In this document: piece by piece, positions 55,519-64,000 of the stretch | How positions within the stretch are numbered: position 1 is the first letter of the stretch | Layout of the letters: the number at the start of each line of letters is the position of its first letter | Source of the DNA: Bryobacterales bacterium | GTDB taxonomy: Bacteria; Acidobacteriota; Terriglobia; Bryobacterales; UBA6623 | Assembly (NCBI GenBank): GCA_028819575.1 | Contig: JAPPLB010000077.1 | Location: 1-64,000 of the forward strand | DNA length: 64,000 bases | Direction: 5' to 3' | The notes under the pieces: model-generated | Database searches by the model: none | The model's input: only the letters and a program-made list of their open reading frames with translations | Told to the model about the DNA's origin: nothing | Translations under genes and position numbers: made by a program

Positions 55519-56573
55519 GTTTTCGCCCCCATTGGGTGGCAAGCCAGTTTGAAGTACCAGCGCCAGTAGGTGTCCCACTCCGTCTGCTGTTGTATGTGGG
55601 CGATCTCACTCTCGGTAGATGTCAGCACGCCGGCGAGCCGGGAAGCATGCGCTCGCAGGGATTGTGAGCCCCGTCGCAGTGCGACGAACCGGCGCAAGCC
55701 GCATCCCAGGCCGCGGAGCCATCCGAGAGCCCGTCCGCGCGAAAACGCGAGAACGGCCCACAATGACTGTGCGACGATGATCTGCCACGCGAATTTCGCG
55801 AGCAGCGAAGCGGGATAGAATTTCGCGAGCAGCAGCAATTGATGGCAGGTCAGCCACTCGACCATCTGTGCGCTCCAGCGGCCGGTTGTCTCGCCGCTGC
55901 AGTGATACGCGACGGCCTCGGGGACATAGCGTCCCGGTGTATCTTCGATTGCGGCCCGAAATCCGAGGTCCACGTCCTCCAGGTAGGCGAAGAAGGCTTC
56001 TTCGTACAAGCCCACCTTGTCGAAGAAGCTTCGCCGGAACAGGGTTGCCGTGGCGGAGGGGAAATACGTGTCCCGCGGAAGTGCGAAGAGTGGGCCGTCA
56101 TCCTTGCCGTGGCCGAGTCGCCAGGCGGTGCCGCCACGGCACACCGCATCACCAGTGCCGTCGATTCGCCGCCGCTCGCTGAAATTCAGCAGCTTGCCCG
56201 TGGCGAACCAGGCTTGCGTCGCATCCAGATCCGCAAACAGCCGCTGCAGCCAGTCGGGAGAGATCTCTACGTCGTTGTTCAGCAGCACGATGTACTCACC
56301 CCGCGCTGCTTGGATACCGCGATTCAGGGCGCGGCTCACACCTTCGTTGCGAGACAACGAGATCACGTTCGCGCCCAGTTCACGCGCAACCCGAGGCGAA
56401 CCGTCCTGCGATCCGTTGTCCACGACAATGACTTCGGTCTCGCCGTTAAAGGAGGTGCGCTGCCGTCCAATCGATGACAGCAGAGGTTCCAGCAAATCGC
56501 AGCGGTTCCTGTGGGGAACAATGAAAGAAACCGTCATCGCACGCTTGGTGAAGCGCAGCCGGACGCGGCTCAT
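55515..56573 (-). CDS. Glycosyltransferase family 2 protein
   Basis: 352 residues, first gene of the cluster. VSFIVPHRNRCDLLEPLLSS, EVIVVDNGSQDGSPRVAREL, EGVSRALNRGIQAARGEYIV, LLNNDVEISPDW and FFAYLEDVDLGFRAAIEDTP are GT2 elements. The C-terminal part has hydrophobic stretches (LLAKFAWQIIVAQSLWAVLA) consistent with membrane attachment. Second possible start ATG 56537 (MTVSF). The cluster contains no flippase or polymerase gene, so a full surface polysaccharide locus is not contained here. Confidence 0.88.
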   Translation of the reverse strand: MSRVRLRFTKRAMTVSFIVPHRNRCDLLEPLLSSIGRQRTSFNGETEVIVVDNGSQDGSPRVARELGANVISLSRNEGVSRALNRGIQAARGEYIVLLNNDVEISPDWLQRLFADLDATQAWFATGKLLNFSERRRIDGTGDAVCRGGTAWRLGHGKDDGPLFALPRDTYFPSATATLFRRSFFDKVGLYEEAFFAYLEDVDLGFRAAIEDTPGRYVPEAVAYHCSGETTGRWSAQMVEWLTCHQLLLLAKFYPASLLAKFAWQIIVAQSLWAVLAFSRGRALGWLRGLGCGLRRFVALRRGSQSLRAHASRLAGVLTSTESEIAHIQQQTEWDTYWRWYFKLACHPMGAKT

Positions 56574-56726
56574 CTGACGGGAATCTTATTGATAGCACAA
56601 TACATGGTAGAGCGGCAACACAGCGCACACTGAGCCCCTGCCCGCGACCCTTTACGGAAAGGTTGGGGTGTCAGGCTTGCGCCGAGGTCGAGGCGTCCGT
56701 TAGGTTATTCTTCGATAGTACGACCA

Positions 56727-57893
56727 ATGGTGACCTCCGCGACCGGCCGGGAAGCGCAGCTTTTCTGGTTGGCATTGCACTTGGTTCCGGGTCTCGGAGC
56801 TCGGAACGCTCTCAAACTCATCCGGCAGTTCGGAAGCCCCGAGCGGGTATTCCATGCGTCCCTGACGGAGTTGCGCGGCTGCGGGTTGCGTGAGGCGATT
56901 GCGGAATCGATCCACTCGGGCACCAGCTTTGAGGATGCCGATGCCGAGCAGAACAAGGTGGAACAGTGCGGCGCCGAGATCATTACGATTCATGATGCGA
57001 GATATCCTGAGCGCCTCAAGGAAATCTTCGATCCGCCGATCTTGCTCTATGCTCGCGGCCGGTCCGAGTGTCTTTCGGGAGAGAATCTGGCGATTGTCGG
57101 CTCACGCCGCCCAACCCCCTACGGCATGGCGGTCGGGAGAAAGTTGAGTCGCGAGTTGACGCAAGTCGGCATGACAGTGGTCAGTGGCATGGCCCGTGGC
57201 ATTGACAGTTACGCACACCAGGGTGCTCTCGAAACCAGCGGGCCCACCATAGCCGTCCTCGGTAGTGGCGTTGACGTCGTTTACCCCCGTGAAAACAGGA
57301 AGCTGGCCGACCAGATCGTCGCCAAGGGCGTTATCGTCTCGGAGTTCCCGATGAGCTCTACGGCTTTCCCACAGAATTTTCCGATCCGAAATCGTGTTAT
57401 TAGTGGACTAAGTCTGGGGGTCATGGTCGTCGAGGGAGCCCAATACAGCGGTTCGTTGATTACTGCTCGCTTGGCGTTGGATCAGGGTCGCGAAGTATTC
57501 GCAGTTCCCGGTAGCATTGTTTCGAAACCTAGTTGGGGACCGAATCTCTTGATCAAGCAAGGCGCCATTCTGGTCCAGGACGCCTCGGATGTGATCGAGG
57601 CCCTACCGCTTGACGTCAAGCAAAAACTGGCCCGTGCCCAGGAGACCGCAGACGAACAAGCTGCAACCTCGAGTGGCGGACAGGCATCCTTGTGGGAGAG
57701 CGCGGCGACACCGCTTGCCAAGAAGCTGCTTCCGCTGCTACAGATTGATCAGTCGATGCATATCGACGAGATTATTCGCCGTTGCGAGAAGAATTCGCCT
57801 TCGGAGATCCTGTCGGCGTTGAGTGAGCTGGAACTCTGCGGTCTGGCCAAACAGCTTCCCGGCAAGCGCTTTGTTCGCGTTTGGATAACTTGA
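56727..57893 (+). CDS. dprA: DNA processing protein DprA
   Basis: 388 residues. An N-terminal helix-hairpin-helix-like region (FWLALHLVPGLGARNALKLI) precedes the Rossmann core with IVGSRRPTPYGMAVGRK, TVVSGMARGIDSYAHQGALE, AVLGSGVDVVYP and FPIRNRVISGLSLGVMVVEG. A C-terminal winged-helix domain (IDEIIRRCEKNSPSEILSAL) follows. DprA loads RecA on incoming single strands in natural transformation. Followed by topA, the frequent pairing in bacteria. Confidence 0.93.
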   Translation: MVTSATGREAQLFWLALHLVPGLGARNALKLIRQFGSPERVFHASLTELRGCGLREAIAESIHSGTSFEDADAEQNKVEQCGAEIITIHDARYPERLKEIFDPPILLYARGRSECLSGENLAIVGSRRPTPYGMAVGRKLSRELTQVGMTVVSGMARGIDSYAHQGALETSGPTIAVLGSGVDVVYPRENRKLADQIVAKGVIVSEFPMSSTAFPQNFPIRNRVISGLSLGVMVVEGAQYSGSLITARLALDQGREVFAVPGSIVSKPSWGPNLLIKQGAILVQDASDVIEALPLDVKQKLARAQETADEQAATSSGGQASLWESAATPLAKKLLPLLQIDQSMHIDEIIRRCEKNSPSEILSALSELELCGLAKQLPGKRFVRVWIT

Positions 57894-57930
57894 ACACAAC
57901 GATTCCGCAGTGAAGCGGAACACCTTTTCG

Positions 57931-60663
57931 ATGAGTATGGCCAAGAGTACAAAAGAGCGGACGCTCGTGATCGTCGAGTCGCCCACCAAAGCTCGGACGG
58001 TTTCTCGTTTTCTAGGGGCAGGTTTTACGGTCATGGCCTCGAACGGCCATGTCCGGGACTTGCCCGACAATGCCTCCGAGATCCCCGCCAGGTTCAGGAA
58101 GGAGGCTTGGGCAAAGCTCGGCATCCACATCGAACGGGACTTCGCGCCGCTTTACGTCATCCTCGACAGCAAGAAGCAGCGGATCAAGGGTCTTCGGGAG
58201 GCGGTCAGGCGTGCGGATCGCATCTACCTCGCGACAGACGAAGATCGTGAAGGCGAGTCGATCAGTTGGCATCTGCTTGAGACACTGAAGCCGAAGGTGC
58301 CGGTGAGCCGACTGGTCTTTCACGAGATCACGCAGTCGGCGATCGAGCAAGCGCTGGACTCCGCAAGGGAAATCAATCAGGATCTCGTTAATGCGCAAGA
58401 GACGCGGCGCATTGTCGACCGGCTGTTCGGATACGAAGTCAGCCCACTACTTTGGAAGAAGATGGCTCCCCGGCTCAGCGCCGGCCGGGTTCAGAGCGTG
58501 GCGGTTCGGCTGCTCGTCGAGCGGGAACGCGCTCGTATCCGCTTCCATGCGGCCAACTACTGGAGCATCCGGGCGAACTTCTGCAAACCGGATGCCCCCG
58601 GCAAACCCTCGGAATTCGAAGCCGAGCTTGTACGCGTACATGGACAACGTGTAGCAAGCGGTAAGGACTTCGATCCGGGAACAGGTCGTCTCAAGAAGGC
58701 CGACGACGTCGTTGCCTTGGGTGAGCAGGATGTGAAGGATCTGCTCTCCCGTATCGAGAGCGAATCAGCGGTAGTCGACTCGGTGGAGGAAAAGCCCTAC
58801 ACCACATCGCCGGCGGCGCCGTTCGTCACGAGCACGTTGCAGCAGGATGCGAACCGCAAGCTGCGATACTCGGCCGAACGCACGATGTCTGTCGCACAGC
58901 GGCTCTACGAGAACGGTTTCATCACCTACATGCGCACAGATTCGACGACGCTGTCCAATGAGGCGTTGTCGGCCGCGCGGACGCTGATTGCACGGCACTT
59001 CGGACGCGACTTCCTTCCCCAGAACCCTCGTATCTACAAGACCAAGGTACGCAACGCGCAGGAAGCGCACGAGGCGATCCGGCCCGCAGGCAGAGCTTTC
59101 ACGGCGCCCACGGAGGTCGAACGACAGCTCGGCGTCGAAGCAGCCAAGCTCTACGAGTTGATCTGGAAACGGACCGTCGCCAGCCAGATGAAGAATGCCC
59201 ACGGAACCAACATCGTGGTGCAAGTCAGCTTGGGGGAAGCACTCTTCCGGGCCTCTGGGAAAACCATCGCGTTTCCGGGATTCTTGCGCGCCTATGTCGA
59301 GGGCAGCGACGACCGCATCGCCGAGCTGTCGGGGAAAGAGCGCTTGTTGCCGAAGCTCACCGAAAAGGAGCAGCTTGCGGTCAAGTCTCTCGAACCGCTG
59401 GACCGGACAACACAGCCGCCGCCGCGTTACACCGAAGGCACGCTCATCAAGGAGTTGGAACGGCTGGGCATCGGTCGCCCGAGCACGTGGGCCACGATCG
59501 TGCGGTTGGTTCTCTCGCGCTCCTATGCCTTCAAGAAGGGCATGACCCTCGTGCCCACCTTCGTCGCGATGGCGGTGGTGGGTCTTCTGGAGAAGTATTT
59601 TACGAACCTGTTGGACTATGAGTTCACCGCCCGCCTCGAAGATGATCTTGACGCCATATCGCGCGGTGAGGCGGAGCGGCTGGGATACCTCAAGAAGTTT
59701 TACTTCGGCAACGGCCATCGCGGGCTGCGCACTCTGGTCGAAAACGGCGAATCGTCCATCGACCCCCGCGAGGTGTGCTCCATCCCGGTCGGCGAGGCGC
59801 CGGACGGCGCGAAGATCGAGATCCGCATTGGACGCTACGGCCCCTTCATCTCAGACGGCAAAAAACGCGCCAGTCTACCCGACATGCTTGCTCCTGACGC
59901 AATGAATCTGGAAATGGCGCAGTGCCTGTTGGCGAAGGCCGAGAAGGAACCTTCAGCGCTCGGTGACGACCCGGAAACCGGCAAGTCTGTCTATCTCAAA
60001 AACGGCCGTTTCGGGTCTTATGTGCAGTTGGGTGCGCCGTCGGGAAATGAGAAGCCCAAAATGGTTTCGCTGTTGCCCAACATGAAGCCTGGCGAGGTAG
60101 ATCTCGCGTTGGCGCTCAAGCTTCTCGCCTTGCCGCGCACGATCGGCGTACATCCGGAGACCGGCAAGCCGGTATTGGCCTCCAACGGCCGTTTCGGTCC
60201 GTACGTGAAGTCCGGTGACGAGATACGCTCGATTCCGCCGCAGTTGTCGCCTTTGGATATCACGCTCGAGCGCGCAGTCGAGATGCTCATGCAACCCAAG
60301 GGTCGGCGCCGCGCGGATCCGCCCAAGGCGCTGCGCGAACTTGGCAAGCACCCTGCAACGCAAAAGCCGCTCGTGATCAAGTCCGGCCGTTTCGGCGCCT
60401 ACGTCACGGATGGCGAACTGAACGCCACGCTGCGAACAGGCATGACGCCCGAGAGGCTGACGATAGAGGACGCGGTGAATCTGCTCGACGCCCGAGCCGC
60501 TCGTTTGGCGGCGAATCCCGATGGCAGACCCACCCGAAAGACCACGAAGCAGGCAAAGAAGAAAGTACCGAAGAAAGCAACCCATCGCCAAGCCAGGAAA
60601 ACCTCCCAGCGGCCAGCGGACAAAGGCGGTAGCCGCAAAGAATCGAACGTGGCGGACAACTGA
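57931..60663 (+). CDS. topA: DNA topoisomerase I
   Basis: 910 residues from ATG 57931 (GTG 57910 is an alternative). TOPRIM: LVIVESPTKARTVSRFLG and ATDEDREGESISWHLLE with the acidic DxDxE set. The active-site Tyr is in GFITYMRTDSTTL. The core ends near EYGFTARLED-like YEFTARLEDDLDAISRGE. In place of zinc fingers the C terminus has about four C-terminal repeats of the TOPRIM_C type, each with a GRFG or GRYGPF core (GRYGPFISDGKK, NGRFGSYVQL, NGRFGPYVKSG, SGRFGAYVTDG), followed by a Lys/Arg-rich tail. No CxxC pairs are present. It relaxes negative supercoils. Confidence 0.95.
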   Translation: MSMAKSTKERTLVIVESPTKARTVSRFLGAGFTVMASNGHVRDLPDNASEIPARFRKEAWAKLGIHIERDFAPLYVILDSKKQRIKGLREAVRRADRIYLATDEDREGESISWHLLETLKPKVPVSRLVFHEITQSAIEQALDSAREINQDLVNAQETRRIVDRLFGYEVSPLLWKKMAPRLSAGRVQSVAVRLLVERERARIRFHAANYWSIRANFCKPDAPGKPSEFEAELVRVHGQRVASGKDFDPGTGRLKKADDVVALGEQDVKDLLSRIESESAVVDSVEEKPYTTSPAAPFVTSTLQQDANRKLRYSAERTMSVAQRLYENGFITYMRTDSTTLSNEALSAARTLIARHFGRDFLPQNPRIYKTKVRNAQEAHEAIRPAGRAFTAPTEVERQLGVEAAKLYELIWKRTVASQMKNAHGTNIVVQVSLGEALFRASGKTIAFPGFLRAYVEGSDDRIAELSGKERLLPKLTEKEQLAVKSLEPLDRTTQPPPRYTEGTLIKELERLGIGRPSTWATIVRLVLSRSYAFKKGMTLVPTFVAMAVVGLLEKYFTNLLDYEFTARLEDDLDAISRGEAERLGYLKKFYFGNGHRGLRTLVENGESSIDPREVCSIPVGEAPDGAKIEIRIGRYGPFISDGKKRASLPDMLAPDAMNLEMAQCLLAKAEKEPSALGDDPETGKSVYLKNGRFGSYVQLGAPSGNEKPKMVSLLPNMKPGEVDLALALKLLALPRTIGVHPETGKPVLASNGRFGPYVKSGDEIRSIPPQLSPLDITLERAVEMLMQPKGRRRADPPKALRELGKHPATQKPLVIKSGRFGAYVTDGELNATLRTGMTPERLTIEDAVNLLDARAARLAANPDGRPTRKTTKQAKKKVPKKATHRQARKTSQRPADKGGSRKESNVADN

Positions 60664-60735
60664 CGCGCGGAAAGCCCACCGGCATACCAGCAACGAGCAG
60701 GATCTGGAAGTCCTCCCTGCTGCCACTCATACAGT

Positions 60736-60855
60736 GAGCCGACTGGCGCGCGCAGGCGTACTTGAACCGTACGTTGAGCACGGCAAGCAAGCGCAACGAA
60801 GTCCTGGCGGTCGTATCGTGTGCTTCGACCGTCGGGTGGTGAGAAATGCAGGTTA
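60736..60855 (+). repeat. Inverted-end repeat A, 5'-truncated copy 3
   Basis: Body and right end are present (GGCGCGCGCAGGCGTACTTG, AAGCGCAACGAAGTC, TGGCGGTCGTATCG, GGTGGTGAGAAATGCAGG), and the first ~60 bp with the left end are missing. It lies between topA and trpG; the trpG start is ~40 bp past its end, so the element may influence trpG transcription. Confidence 0.8.
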
Positions 60856-60891
60856 ACCTGGGGGCTATAGTGAAGATGGAATTCCACAGCG

Positions 60892-61432
<541 letters not shown>

Positions 61433-61455
<23 letters not shown>

Positions 61456-62515
61456 TCGCCCGGATGTAGGCCTCGCTCGCCGCGTTCAGCGCGGCCAGGG
61501 CATCCGAGGGCAGCGTCAGGCGACTTCCCACGACATTATCTTCGACGTGCTCCGGTTTTTCAGCGCCCGCCAGCGCCGAGGTCACTTCCGGATGGCTCAG
61601 CACCCATGCGATTGCGACTTGAGGGCGTGTCGCTGCTAAATCGCCCGCAACTTCATCCATCACGCCGATCACATCCGCCAGCGGCGAACCGTCTCCGGGC
61701 TCACGTCCCGGCGCCAGTTTGCCCGCCGCGAGCGGACTAAAAGCTTGCAGGCCGAGTTTGTGCTGGCGAATCAACGGGAACAGCTCCTGTTCCAGGCTGG
61801 GTACGGTCTGTTCCGGCGCTTGGCGGCCGACGATATTGAAGTAGTGTTGCAGCCCCGCCGGGGAGCTCCGCCCCCCGTTCGCAGCGTGTTCGAGGGCGGC
61901 GCGAATGTCGTTGGGCGTGTGATTCGATAGACCCCAGTAGCGGACTTTGCCGGATTGAACGAGGTCATCCATCGTGTCGGTGACCTGCTCGATCGGCACG
62001 GTCTCGGTGGGGTTGTGGAGCAGATAGAGATCGACATAGTCCGTCCCGAGGCGCCGCAGGCTGCCGTCGCATTCCCGAAATGCGAACTCGCGTGTGAATT
62101 CCACCGGTTTCGACGGCTCGTTGTCTTCGGGCTTCGATCCCGGATGGACTTTCGTGCAGATCACCAGCTTGTCTCGAGGATGACCTTGAATTGCCTTGCC
62201 CAGCGCCATCTCCGCGCCGCCCCAACCGTACGCGTTCGAGGAATCAAAAAAATTGACACCCAGGTCGAGACACCGCCGAAGGATCGCTTGCCCTACGGGA
62301 TTATCGGGTGAGCGTTCAGTCTCCCGAAAAGCGGTGCCCTGACACAGTCGAGACACGAACAGGTCCGTCGAGCCGAACGGTACGAGGTCACCTTCAGGAG
62401 AAGGAGCGGCGCATCTTGCTGATCCCAGCACCGCCAGAAGTGCCGAGAACTGCAGGAAATCTCGCCGCGAGGAGATCGGTCTGGACCTGCTGCGATCAAG
62501 TTGTTGCATAGCCAT
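61433..62515 (-). CDS. Exported aldo/keto reductase family protein
   Basis: 360 residues. A Tat-like signal with SSRRDFLQFSALLAVLGSARC is at the N terminus, which also ends with a possible lipobox-like Cys. AKR barrel: catalytic Asp in FDSSNAYGWGGAEMALGKAI with Tyr four residues on, Lys in LVICTKVHPGSK, His in DYVDLYLLHNPTE, and the Ser-rich nucleotide site at SALAGAEKPEHVEDNV. The tetrad seems complete. An exported AKR would need its cofactor carried out folded, as Tat allows. Substrate unknown. Confidence 0.88.
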
Positions 62516-62534
62516 GATGAATACTGAAAAAGAC

Positions 62535-64000
62535 TCAAAAGTGAATCGGTTGACTCTGGAAGTGCCGGTGTCGGCGGTACGCGATATGCAGGTCGACGTC
62601 GTAGGCTGCTACGGCGGCCCTGATCTTCGGGTCGCGTTTGATGAGCGTGACCAAGAGCGCGTTCTCGCCGAGCAGCGGGTACTGCTCCGGCGGCAATGCG
62701 TATTCCAGGACATACCCGTACGGACCGACGACCGTGTTCTCCATGACCCGGAAATGCAGGTCCGACGCGCGCCGAGCGGAATCCGAGAGCAACTCTCCGT
62801 TCCATCGGACATGGACTTCATCCAAATCCAACTCGATGTTCGTAAGGCGGATCGCCAGCCGAACACTCTCCACTCGGTCACTACCCCAACGCGCCAGATC
62901 GTCGGCGACGCGGAGCGTCACGCGCAACGGTTTGCCTTCGTGGAGAACCTGAGGAAGAATCGGCCCCTTGACGGGGAACAGGCCCTCCGTGCTGTCGGCG
63001 CCCCGCGCCAGCGAGCGCGCTACGTAGTGCTTGTCGGCGGTCGCCAGCAAGTCCGGATGCCCGAGCAGCCGCAGCGTTTCGTAATCTTCCTCGGTCCAAG
63101 GCCAGCCATTCGGCGCCCACATCCCGTCGCACAGCCCGAAACCGTCCGCACCCTGCTCGTATCCGAGCGCAGCGGCTGCATGCGTCATCGCCGCCGTCGC
63201 GTGGCTTTCGAGTTGCCGCCCGAGGTATCCGCGGAAACCCATCAGCACGCGGCAGTTCGTACCACGTGTCAGTTCAACCGACGGTCGCAGGTCGAGGTCC
63301 TGATCCAGCATCAGCCTTCTGTTCTCAGGCGTTTCCTTCTTGCTCGCCGTGATGCAGATCAGTCCGTCCACCAGCCCCTCGGACACCCAGCGGCCCACCT
63401 CAAATCCGGGGATGTTCCAGGCAGCCTCCCCGCCGGCCGGCAGCCGGACGTAAATTCTCTTTCGGCGCTGCTGATCCCGTTGCGTCCGGTCTGCGGCTTC
63501 ACGCAGCCTCGCCAGCCATTCCGTTAGGATCGGAGCGAGCTTCGGCACTTCCTCGAAGCGGCAAAAGGGGCCGAATTCGTTGTCAATCGAAAGATCGACC
63601 TCCACGCCGTCGCTTTCATATCGGACCAGCAGCTCTTCAAAAAGCCGGAACCGCTCTTCGCGCACGCCGGCCCGCAGGAAGTTCATGCGCGCCGGCCCGA
63701 AGAAACGCCCCAACTCACTGGCAGCAGGATGACTGTCCGAACCGACGTAGTATTCCGGGTGCTCGTAGACGAAGTCGCTCATGCGGCCATATCCGCCGCC
63801 CTGCGAGCGGTCGCCGCCAACAATGCAAAGCGGGAGCGTCGGAAGGAACCACAAGCCCTTCTCGTGTGCACGGTCACACAGGATCTTCAGCGGGTCGTGT
63901 CCGTCGTCGATGAGCTGTTTCAGGTTTCGGGCGGCGCGGTAGAAAATCGGATGCGACCAGACATCGACATTGTCTCCCCATTTCTCCCCGACTGCACTGT
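62535..64000 (-). CDS. TIM-barrel protein resembling glycoside hydrolases, 5' end outside window
   Basis: The frame is open to the right edge (first complete codon at 63998), so at least 487 C-terminal residues are seen. It contains HPIFYRAARNLKQLIDDGHDP near the edge, EVDLSIDNEFGPFCRFEEVP, YVRLPAGGEAAWNIPGFEVG, WVSEGLVDGLICITASKKE and YEQGADGFGLCDGMWAPNGW. These look like strand ends of a beta/alpha barrel with a trailing beta-sandwich (from LRVTLRVADDLARWG). This layout fits the poorly characterised glycosyl-hydrolase-like families of Planctomycetes and Acidobacteria. I cannot point to a catalytic pair with certainty. Confidence 0.65.
   Translation of the reverse strand, partial: SAVGEKWGDNVDVWSHPIFYRAARNLKQLIDDGHDPLKILCDRAHEKGLWFLPTLPLCIVGGDRSQGGGYGRMSDFVYEHPEYYVGSDSHPAASELGRFFGPARMNFLRAGVREERFRLFEELLVRYESDGVEVDLSIDNEFGPFCRFEEVPKLAPILTEWLARLREAADRTQRDQQRRKRIYVRLPAGGEAAWNIPGFEVGRWVSEGLVDGLICITASKKETPENRRLMLDQDLDLRPSVELTRGTNCRVLMGFRGYLGRQLESHATAAMTHAAAALGYEQGADGFGLCDGMWAPNGWPWTEEDYETLRLLGHPDLLATADKHYVARSLARGADSTEGLFPVKGPILPQVLHEGKPLRVTLRVADDLARWGSDRVESVRLAIRLTNIELDLDEVHVRWNGELLSDSARRASDLHFRVMENTVVGPYGYVLEYALPPEQYPLLGENALLVTLIKRDPKIRAAVAAYDVDLHIAYRRHRHFQSQPIHF

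Overview
The window looks like chromosomal DNA from a GC-rich Gram-negative bacterium, most likely an Acidobacteriota (this is inference from gene content). The signs are a gldA / gldF-gldG / DUF4340 transporter operon, a Tat-exported SelA-like PLP protein with a C-terminal beta domain, rplM-rpsI-rpsB-tsf-pyrH-frr in one block, many Tat- or lipoprotein-exported amidohydrolases, and numerous GTG/TTG starts. No phage, plasmid origin or CRISPR array is visible.

Layout. 1-1.35 kb: the 3' end of a type I restriction subunit (hsdR), then tRNA-Pro(TGG). 1.35-2.8 kb: a gene-free stretch with a ~315-bp tandem duplication and a dispersed repeat. 2.8-7.6 kb: an ABC exporter operon with a fused GldF-GldG protein. 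7.8-11 kb: SelA-like protein, 7Fe ferredoxin and a PhyH-type dioxygenase. 11.1-15.1 kb: the ribosomal protein / EF-Ts / UMP kinase / ribosome recycling block. 15.2-21.2 kb: MBL hydrolase, small membrane protein, LysR and Cro-type regulators, an unknown exported protein and an exported parallel beta-helix protein. 21.3-25.1 kb: two-part acyl-CoA mutase of isobutyryl-CoA-mutase type, with an N-acyl-D-amino-acid deacylase gene between the large and B12-binding subunits. 25.1-30.3 kb: a selenocysteine formate dehydrogenase operon (alpha, beta, gamma, fdhE) with an in-frame TGA and a SECIS-like hairpin. 30.3-34.4 kb: cupin, exported amidohydrolases and a 5'-nucleotidase-family lipoprotein. 34.7-38.6 kb: argC-argB, a small membrane protein and a second mutase large subunit, this one with the methylmalonyl-CoA mutase residues. 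38.7-46.1 kb: LolA-like protein, LytTR regulator, amidohydrolase, PBP1-type transglycosylase/transpeptidase and proS. 46.4-51.8 kb: spermidine-synthase-like membrane protein, rpsU, mtaB, AGCS symporter and GNAT enzyme. 52.4-56.6 kb: four glycosyltransferases. 56.7-64 kb: dprA-topA, trpG, an exported aldo/keto reductase and a partial TIM-barrel protein.

Themes. The core genes are housekeeping. The accessory part suggests a respiring heterotroph that oxidises formate in the periplasm, handles branched-chain or propionyl-type acyl-CoAs with two B12 mutases, and processes amino-acid, sugar and nucleotide derivatives outside the cytoplasm. Intergenic DNA carries a previously unnamed (to me) ~184-208-bp repeat with ~21-bp imperfect inverted ends (two full copies, one 5'-truncated, one relic). 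Its right end resembles the sequence spanning the start codon of the formate dehydrogenase gamma gene. This repeat family, the two mutase specificities and the Sec readthrough gene are the main points worth a second look.
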